From: Hymenopus coronatus
Lineage: Eukaryota > Arthropoda > Insecta > Mantodea > Hymenopodidae
NCBI GenBank assembly: GCA_030762935.1
Contig: CM060886.1
Location: 34,023,509-34,087,508 of the forward strand
Direction: 5' to 3'
DNA length: 64,000 nucleotides
Part shown: positions 56,288 through 64,000 of the stretch, in pieces
Numbering within the stretch: the stretch's first letter is position 1
How the letters are laid out: the number at the start of each line of letters is the position of its first letter
Position numbers and translations under genes: made by a program
Notes under the pieces: generated by a model
Database searches by the model: none
What the model saw: only the letters and a program-made list of their open reading frames with translations
What the model was told of the DNA's origin: nothing

Positions 56288-56535
56288 GTTTCTATACATA
56301 ATACATTGGTAGAGAAGGTAGGTATTGCACTCTACCCAAAAACTCGTTATCGAGATATACATTTTAGGGTTCTCTGTATCCAAAAATAAAAATATTTAGA
56401 AAAAGGTTTATTTGTGTCCGTGTGTCTGTGAACACGATAGCTCAAAAACGAAATACAGATAAAACAACAAACTTGGTATTAAGTTATGTTTCTTCCTATG
56501 ATGCGTCGCGAAGATTTTGAGAAAAATCCCTTTAA
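56288..56535 (+). mobile_element. HLE 5' fragment, type b
   Basis: Degraded palindrome (TCTATACATAATACATTGG), CTACCCAAAAACTCG, ACACGATAGCTC and CAACAAACTTGGTATT, stopping at GAGAAAAATCCCTTT. Confidence 0.78.
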
Positions 56536-56997
56536 TTTGACAATGTCCACCACTATTATACACAGCAGTACACAATGGATTTTAAAATTACTACAAAATA
56601 GCTATCTATAGTTACAGTACTTAGCTACTAATTAATCGTAAAGATAAACTTAGAATAGAAACCGCTAAAAGGTGCTTTAAAATGGATGAATTGACAGAAA
56701 AGTAGCTTATTTTGCATACATCTGTTAAAATGACAGCTTGCTTGCTTCTATGTTACAATTTGGAAAGTTATTTTAATAGTTGTATTTATTCCTATTGCCA
56801 CCTGTTGCGTAACTCATCGAGATGTGCAGGCACAAAAGCTCAGAAAATCATATTTGGCTAGCGAAAGCTCTGGAGGTAACTATAAGAAGGTTAAATTATA
56901 AATCGTAGTTAATATGATAGACGACTTTCATATATTTATTTATCTTACATTTACGTACTCTTCATCGGCGGGATACTAAAGCTCAAACTTACACTTT
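56536..56997. other. AT-rich spacer
   Basis: Nothing recognised. Confidence 0.45.
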
Positions 56998-57873
56998 TTT
57001 AGTTCCACTATACGCACTATGTACATAGTGTATAGAGAAGGTATTGCACTCCACCCAAAAATTCGATGCGGAGATTTCACCGGAAATATATGTTTTAGGG
57101 TCCCCAATATCCAAAAAAAAAAAAGCATTTTCACAAAAAGGTCCGTGTGTGTGTGTGTGTGTGTGTGACCATGTGTCTGTGAACACGATAACTCAAAAAC
57201 GAATAGTCGGTAAAATACCAAACTTGGTATTTAAGTTTAGTGTCTTCCAGGGATGCGACAAGAAGATTTTGAGAAAAATACCCCACCCCAACTACTCTTT
57301 ACATGGAATTTTTTCAAAAATTTTGATTTTCTCAAAAATGGCTCTAACGATTTTGATTAAAATGTGGTATATTAAAGATATTTACCTGACAAATAAAATT
57401 TATATCTTGAATTTTCTGGGAATAGCCACTGAAGAGTAGTTTATTCTGGATGAATTTTACTGAATTTTGAATAACTGCTAAACCGTAAGAGATGGACAAA
57501 AACTTACTACACAAAAAATGTAGAGCACGTTAAAACACACAATTTATGTTATATATATATTCGTGAGTTCGTCGTTTTGAGACATTCCTTATTTTTGGTT
57601 TCTGCTATAAAAAACTTATACTTTTCTCATATAGGAACCTGTCAACTCCTATCCATATAAACAAAGGAACTTCATTAACATAGAAACCAGCTTTTGACTA
57701 TCATTTTAACCTATGATAGTCCCTTATTTCGCTTCTACTTACAAGGAAGCAAGTAAAAAGACTAATTCTGCTCATTTTTTCTGATTAGCATAAAGTAAAT
57801 AGAAGTATAAGCTTTTTAAGAATAATTTGTTGCAGGGATATAGAGAAAGTCATGTGAATGGTACACATCAGGT
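56998..57873 (+). mobile_element. Full-length HLE, type b
   Basis: The start is slightly altered (TTTTAGTTCCACTATACGC), then a perfect CTATGTACATAG core, TG tract at 57,145-57,168, ACGATAACTC, complete body and ACACATCAGG with a T-run. Confidence 0.9.
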
Positions 57874-57914
57874 TTTTTTTTTTTTTTCATTTTTCCTAAC
57901 ATTTACTTTGTTTT

Positions 57915-58078
57915 GTTTGATTACCGTTTTGCTGCTTTCTTCCAATACTCACACATACACATATATCCCAAGGCGGGACCCGAACCCACTATCCCCTGTG
58001 CCACGAAGCACCAAAGCGAGACCCTTTAGGGAGCGCGGCCACGGTCACAGACGACAAGCGGCCTATGTTCATCTTTCT
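57915..58078 (-). mobile_element. SINE-E copy
   Basis: Minus strand: GGCCGCGCTCCCTAAAGGG, TGGTGCTTCGTGGCACAGGG, box B-like GGGTTCGGGTCCC and a CA/TG-rich tail. Same order of blocks as 19,364-19,530. Confidence 0.7.
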
Positions 58079-58164
58079 TGATGGCATTTCCACTCTTGAA
58101 TATAAGTGATTAACTCTTAGTAATTGATAATAATTGATAACCCTCATACCACCCATAGAAACTC

Positions 58165-59652
58165 AGTGCGTTGTTCATATTTGGAAAACATTTTATCTCT
58201 ACTTCATTCTAATAGAGATGAAATTATCAGAAACTATCAGAATTCCTTATAAATTATAAAATTATAAAATTAGGGAGCGCCATAGGCTAAAGCGATAGCC
58301 AAATCATTTAATAGTTGGTAAAATCCATTTATTAATATGGGCAGGACTTTACAAATTCCCGTATGAGAAAAGTTTTAAATATATCAGAACTGGTCAATTC
58401 CGGGAAAGAGACGCAGTTATATGACATAAATTTATGTGTTTTACCGGAATATGCTTGTTTTGTGTAGTATTCTTTGTCTATTTGTTACAGTTTAACTGTT
58501 ATGTAAAATTCAGCTAAATTCAACCAGAATAAGGTCTTCAGAGGCTATCCCAGAACATTCAAGATAAGCATTTTATTTATCATATAAAACTCGTTAAAAT
58601 ATGATATTTTAATCAAACTGTTTAGAGCCATTTATGAGAAAAATCCAAATTTTTTAAATTTGTTCATGCAACGGGTAATTTGGGGTGGGATTTTTTACTT
58701 TATCTACAAATACTAATGTACATAGTGTATAGAGAAGGTATTGTATTGCACCCACAAATTTGATACCGAGATTTCACCGGAAAATACATGTTTTGGGTGC
58801 CCCTGAATCCAAGAAAAGAATTTTTGGAAAAATGGTCCGTGTGTGTGTGTCTGTGTGTCTGTGGAGAGCATAGCTCAACAACGAAAAGACCGCTAAATAC
58901 CAAACGGTATTAACGACACGAAGATTTTCAAGAAAATCCCCCCACCCCCAACTACCCTTCACATGGAACTTTTTTCGAAAATTTTGATTTTCTCAAAAAT
59001 GGCTCTGACGAGTTTTATTGAATATCGCATATTAAAGATATTTACCTACAAATAAAATGTATATCTTGAATTTTCTGGGAATAGCTTCTGAAGACTACTT
59101 TATTCTGGAAGAATTTTACGAAATTTTGCATAACTGCTAAACCCTAATAAATGGACAGAACTTTACCATACAAAAAATGTAGAGCACAATAAAACACACA
59201 ATTTATGTTGTATACATTTTTTTCGAGGAGTTGATCGTTTTTGAGATATTTCTTCTTTTTGGTTTCAGCTTTGAAAAACTTGTACTTTTCTCATACAGGG
59301 ATTTGTCAACTCGTGTCCATACAAACAAAGGAATTTGTCACCTAGTAATCAGCTTTTGACTTCACTTTAACCTATGGTACTCGCTTATTTCGCTTCTACT
59401 TACAAAGAAGCAAGTAATAAGACTATTTCTGCTATTTTTCTCGATTAGCATGAAGTAAATAGAAGAATAAGCTTATTAACAATAATTTGTTTCACAGAAG
59501 TAGAGAAAATCGTGTGAACGAATCACATCAGACTTTTTTTAGATGCAGGAGTCTCAAAACATGTATTTCCTGTGAAATATCGGTATCAAATTTTGGGTGG
59601 AATGTCATACTTGTATTATACACTATGTATATAGTACGTGTAGAGAAAGTAA
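58165..59652 (-). mobile_element. Old HLE (host) split by an opposite HLE
   Basis: 58,165-58,691 covers the 3' half to the C-rich box (plus-strand TTTGGGGTGGGATTTTTT). 59,539-59,652 carries AGATGCAGGAGTCTC through the palindrome. About 130 bases of microsatellite region are missing at the insertion point. Confidence 0.78.
58692..59538 (+). mobile_element. Full-length HLE nested in an opposite HLE, type a
   Basis: TTTTTTACTTTATCTAC start, palindrome CTAATGTACATAG, C-rich box, complete body and ACACATCAG-like 3' end (CACATCAGACTTTTT). The inner palindrome is deleted (AAATACCAAACGGTATTAACG). Confidence 0.88.
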
Positions 59653-60186
59653 AGATTCTGAGAGCGGCAATGTCACTTATTACGGCTAGGAGAAGCCTAT
59701 GGCTAGCGATCTGGAGAGGTTAGAAGAAGGAAACACGAGGTACATTAAAAGTACATTAGGCACAAGCAAATATTCTCCAAGCACAATAGTCTACAATCTA
59801 CATGGTGCAGAGAAACACCATTTCTGGAGGACTGCGGAACAGGATGATGCTGCCAGCAACGGATCCAAATAAGGAAGTCACAAGGAGAAGGAAACAGAAG
59901 GAAAAAGAGACAGAAGAAGTATTTTTCGCAATAGTCGCCATAGTGAACAGCGAGTAGATCATAGCAACGAATCACAAAGACATGCAATTATAGGCTTGGC
60001 GACGCATGGAAATCATCATAAAATGTGCAAAACAAGGTGCGAGTGCAGATATGTGATCAAAAGTGTGAGCGATATAATTTCAAACAGCGTAGAAAATGGA
60101 CGGGATCGTTAAAAAATTTGATAAAAAAAAACAAAACATGGAGTAGAACTTCAATGCTCTTTCGAGCGCAGTTTTGCTTTATAATT
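59653..60186 (+). pseudogene. Possible LINE scrap
   Basis: In one plus-strand frame 59,727-59,800 reads GNTRYIKSTLGTSKYSPSTI then VYNLH. This is like a short C-terminal motif found in several LINE ORF2 proteins (KxxLGxSKYxPSxxVY). The frame is open for about 100 codons, but no other LINE motif is present. The identification is tentative. Confidence 0.35.
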
Positions 60187-60187
60187 A

Positions 60188-60270
<83 letters not shown>
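60187..60270. repeat. (ATT)n microsatellite
   Basis: About 27 ATT units. It ends exactly where the host HLE on the minus strand would have its CTTATTACTTG motif, so it may have grown from that seed. Confidence 0.95.
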
Positions 60271-60271
<1 letters not shown>

Positions 60272-61826
60272 TTGGTTCCTTATAAGTGGAACGTATATAA
60301 GAGTGATACATTAGCCTAAAGCAAGTCAAAACTTTTAAAAGTGTCGCAGTGTTAAAGACGTTTAAATTCGAGTTTCTTTGCTTGGCCAGGAGTAGAAAAA
60401 AAAATCTGATGTGTTCCATTCACATGACTTTCTACATCTCTGCAAAAACTTATTGTTAAAACTTATGCTTCTCGTACTTCATGCTAATCGAGAAAAAATT
60501 AACAGAAATAGTCTTATTACTTGGTTCCTTGTAAATAGAAGCGAAATAAGGGAGTACCATAGGTTAAAGTGATAGTCTAAAGTTGGTTGCTATGTGACTG
60601 AAGTTCCTTTGTTTGTATGGACACAAGTTGACAATTCCTGTATGAGAAAAATAAAAGTTCTTTCAAGTTGAAACCAAAAACAAGGAATATATAAAAAATG
60701 ACAAACTCCACTTAAAATTATATATAACATAAATTGTGTGTTTTAAAATACTCTACATTTTTGTGCGGTAAGTTTTTGTCCATCTCTTACTGCTTAGCAG
60801 TTATGCAAATTCCGTATAATTGATCCAGAATATTGTAGTCTTCAGAGGCTATTCCCAGAAAATTCAAGATATACATTTTATTTGTCAGGTAAATATCTTA
60901 AATTTACGATATTTTAATCAAAATTATTAGAGCTATTTTTAAGAAAATCAAAATTTTCGAAAAAGTTCCATGTAAAGAGTAGTTGGGGGTGGGGTATTCT
61001 CTTGAAAATCTTCATGTCGCATCCTTGGAAGATACCAAACTTAAATACCAAGTTAGGCATTTAACGGTCTTTTCATTTTTGAGCTATGCTGTCCACAGGC
61101 ACACACACAGACACGCACACACACGGACCTTTTTCTGAAAATACTATTTTTGGATTCAGGGGGACCGAATACATGTATTTCCGGTGAAATCTTGGTATCG
61201 AATTTTTGGGTGGAATGTAATATCTTCTCTATACACTATGTACATAGTACGTATAGAGAAAGTAAAAAAAATAATAAAGGCTACGGAAGCTTCCTGTTTG
61301 AGTATTTTAAAATTGAAACCAATAACAAGGAATTTTTGGAAATTGTTAACTCTATAAAAAATTAATGACATAATTTGTGTGTTTCAATGTAGTATATTTT
61401 TGTCTCTATCTTATGGATTACCAGGTGTGAAGAGAAATTTGAAGCGATTCTTGGAACATTCAACATAGACTCTTTATTTTTAATGTAAATATATTTAATA
61501 TACGTTATTTAGATAAAAAGTCAGTAGGGTTGTTTTGGAGAAAATCAACATTTTCGAAACATTTACCATGTAAAGGGTAGCTTTGGGTGGGTGATTTTTA
61601 TGCAAATCTTCGTATCATATTCTCGAAAGATGCTGAACTTAATGTGAGGTTTGGTATTTAACCGACTTTTCATTTTGGAGTTATGTTCACAGACACACCG
61701 ACACACGCACACGTATGGAACCTTTTTCTAAAAAAGCTTATTTGGATTCAGTGGTCCCTAATACATGTCAGCATTACTGGAAATCTCGGTGCGGATTACC
61801 TGTATACTATGTACTAAGTAACTAAG
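60271..61826 (-). mobile_element. Old HLE (host) containing a same-strand HLE
   Basis: 60,271-60,400 (TTGGTTCCTTATAAGTGG to TTGGCCAGGAGTAG) is continued at 61,275-61,826 (ACGGAAGCTTCCTGTTTGAG to a decayed palindrome TGTATACTATGTACTAAG). The host is type c (GGCCAGGAG) and clearly more diverged than its insert. Confidence 0.82.
60405..61266 (-). mobile_element. Full-length HLE nested in the same orientation
   Basis: 3' tip TCTGATGTGTTCCATTCAC; type a; palindromic end CTCTATACACTATGTACATAG intact; flanked on both sides by A-runs. Confidence 0.92.
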
Positions 61827-63490
61827 TAGTGGAAGCAATAAGTTGCTTAATTTATAAATATGTTGTAGCTTATCGTGGTGTTCGTGCATTAATTTGGCGT
61901 TCATTTCGCCTTATGAACTCCCAGATAATTTCGATAGCTGCCGTTGAATGGCGTTGCTTAGCGGTAGCCATATGCGGCGTAGCTTTTGTTTTCACTGCTT
62001 GGTTGCTAGCGCGAGTGAGTTGTTTTCTACCAGTGAGGTGGACACATCACAAAATTTGGTTAGTTTATTGTGTGGATTATTAAGCTTGATATATAGTATC
62101 AGTTAAGCTTTTCTAATAGCTTGTTTGCATTTTTTGTTAAGCAGATATTTTGGTTGCGAAAATATTGTTATTTTCGCGCAGTCATAGGGGTGATTTCTAA
62201 TTAGTAAAGGATTCGAATAGAAGGTAAAGCAATAAAAACTAAAACTACTACAGGCAATTTATAAGTATTGACCGTCTATAGCATATCGATCTATAAATAT
62301 ATTTGTTATTAATGATAAACTTATATAATCTATTGAGCTTATTGAATTATTTACTATCTATTTTGTTCCAACAAGTTAATTTTGATTATGTATGTGTGTC
62401 TCCATCTCTCTTTAGCCACTGGGCATTATTTAATGGTTCGGATTTTGGTGCTTCTCGTTAAGCCACAGTATTATCCCGTTTGCAGTAAATTGCTTATCAG
62501 TGGATGATCAGGATTTGATTTAAATTGTTAATATGTTTATAGAGTTTTATTGATTGCGTGAAGTTCCTATATTATACATTATTTATTAGTGGATTATATG
62601 TAATGGCCAGGCAAGCGTGAGGTGGAAAAGTGTATCATTGGTTAAATAGGGCAATATATTCAAGTCAGGATAAATTACCACATCTTTCTCTTTATCTTGG
62701 TGTGATCTCATATAATAATATAATGCTTACTAAAAATGTATGATTATGGGAATCTTATGCATTTAAGTTCCATATGTTGTTTGCTTAATGACAAACATTT
62801 GTTAATTGCATCCAGTATACTCGAATTTGATTTTTCTGTACAAATGTTTGTGCGCAGCAGTCGGGGTTTTCCTTCTATTTTAGCATCTTCAGTTTAATAA
62901 TGTAAGAAACTGGTACTAAGAAAAGGTATGTTTGGTCGCAATCCTCGATCTTGATTCATAGCTTAGTATACATCTTCATTTTAATAATGTGAATAATAAA
63001 CACCTGCTAATACTGTATTATTTAGCATCAAAATATGTTGCATACTGTAGCAAAAGTCCATTTCTTTGGGTTAATTAACTTTCCAATTTTATGATTTGCT
63101 ATTAAGAATTTGAATTACGTACTACCACATATGGGAGTTGGGAATAAGTGGCCAAAAATCAGATATCTTTCTATGTCTAATGCACAGATGGAAGTTGCTA
63201 ACAGAAGTAGTAAAATACCTGAAGTTTCAAGTTTTTTACAGTTTATTTAACTATTTGAAACAAATACCTAATTCTTCAGAACTGAACTTGGCAGTATCCA
63301 GTTCTGAGATTTTATACAACTTTTAATTTTGTATCTAAACTACGACATATACAACTGATTTATTATCAATATTATTTACTGTAAGAATCATAAAATTATA
63401 TTATTTAATTAGGGATTTTCAGTTAAACATATTTATACGTAAACTTACTTTAAACAATTAAAATGTGTTTACATAATTCAGTATAAAAAA
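61827..63490. other. HLE-free AT-rich tract, no gene recognised
   Basis: 61,829-62,083 encodes an 84-aa plus-strand frame with higher GC (GTTGCTTAGCGGTAGCC, GGTTGCTAGCGCGAG) but no known domain. The rest is AT-rich with no repeat match. Confidence 0.4.
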
Positions 63491-64000
63491 TCTGATGTGT
63501 TCCATTCACATGACTTTCTCTACATCTCCCCAACAAATTATTTTTAAAAAGCTTATGCTTCTCTTTACTTCACTCTAATCGAGAAAAAAAAAACAGCAGA
63601 AAGAGTCTTATTACTTGCTTCCTTGTAAGTAGAGGCGAAATAAGGGACTACCATAGGTTAAAGAGATAGTCAAAAGCTGGTTGCTCTGTGACTGAAGTTC
63701 CTTTGTTTCTATGAACAGGAGTTGCCAAATTCCTGTATGTGAAAAGTATGTTTTTCAAAGCTGAAACCAAAAACAAGGAATAACTCTAAAACGATCGACA
63801 CCACGAAAAAAAGTATATAACATAAATTGTGTGTTTTAACGTGCTCTACATTTTTGTGTGGCAAGTTTTTATGCATCTCTTACGGTTTAGCAGTTATGCA
63901 AAATTCCGTAAAATTCATTCAGAATAAAGTAGTCTTCAGAGGCTATTCCCAGAAAATTCATGATATACATTTTATTTGGCATGTAAATATCTTAAATATA
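63491..64000 (-). mobile_element. HLE, palindromic end beyond window
   Basis: 3' tip TCTGATGTGTTCCATTCAC and the body to ATTTGGCATGTAAATATC, continuing off the right edge. It is close to the family consensus throughout. Confidence 0.92.

Noticed and set aside
59745..59987. 80-aa minus-strand frame
   Set aside because: Antisense to the possible LINE scrap, without any recognisable domain.
60025..60419. Frames of 86 and 120 aa with poly-isoleucine
   Set aside because: They are translations of the (ATT)n microsatellite.
1..64000. CRISPR array or tandem satellite explanation for the repeats
   Set aside because: Repeats are 0.85 kb, in both orientations, irregularly spaced, with element-like ends and nested insertions; they are dispersed transposons.

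Overview
This is a eukaryotic, AT-rich, gene-free stretch of a large repeat-laden genome. An arthropod, probably an insect, is the most likely source: there are several tRNA-derived SINE families and broken non-LTR retrotransposon (LINE) fragments whose peptides resemble LINE proteins common in insect genomes. I find no believable host protein-coding gene, no functional tRNA or rRNA gene, and nothing prokaryotic. The open frames present are short and mostly fall inside repeats, including frames translated from CA/TG tracts.

The dominant feature is one dispersed family of non-autonomous elements, here called HLE (Helentron-like element; my label). About 53 copies or fragments in both orientations cover roughly 35 kb, a little over half of the window. 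A full copy is about 830-910 bp. In the sense orientation (annotated as strand +) it starts with a near-perfect palindrome of about 42 bp: TTTACTTTCTCTATAC, then CTATGTACATAG, then GTATAGAGAA. Next come a CAAAAATTCGATACCGAG block, a variable TG/CA microsatellite, a conserved inner palindrome AAATACCAAACTTGGTATTT, a C-rich box, a long T-rich body and a 3' end GAGATGTAGAGAAAGT, then CATGTG, a short loop, ACACATCAG and a T-run. The asymmetric inverted ends (ACTTTCTCTA at the 5' tip, TAGAGAAAGT set back from the 3' tip), the terminal hairpins, the fixed internal microsatellite, the T-rich insertion sites and one head-to-tail tandem resemble DINE-1/HINE-type non-autonomous Helentrons. That assignment is an inference; no transposase or helicase is present.

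The copies are heavily nested. HLEs sit inside other HLEs (3.3-4.8, 6.8-7.7, 12.6-14.3, 33.1-35.1, 48.5-50.1, 53.7-54.7, 58.2-59.7 and 60.3-61.8 kb), inside two LINE fragments (10.8-12.3 kb and 46.7-48.1 kb) and inside one arm of a long inverted repeat (27.5-30.1 kb). At least seven SINE-like families (A-G; my labels) are interspersed. Several copies have clear 13-15 bp target-site duplications, which indicates LINE-driven retroposition. A 445-bp MITE with TTAA ends and 13-bp terminal inverted repeats (31.06-31.50 kb) looks piggyBac-derived.

Region by region: 0-19 kb is almost wall-to-wall HLE with SINEs A-E, D and G and LINE-1. 19-23 kb is the longest HLE-free tract, with SINEs at its edges. 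23-31 kb has HLEs, SINE-A, the long inverted repeat and the piggyBac-like MITE. 32-50 kb is HLE-dense with LINE-2. 50-55 kb is sparser, with SINE-A and SINE-C. 55-62 kb has more nested HLEs plus a possible third LINE scrap. 62-63.5 kb is AT-rich sequence without a recognised feature, and one more HLE runs off the right edge.
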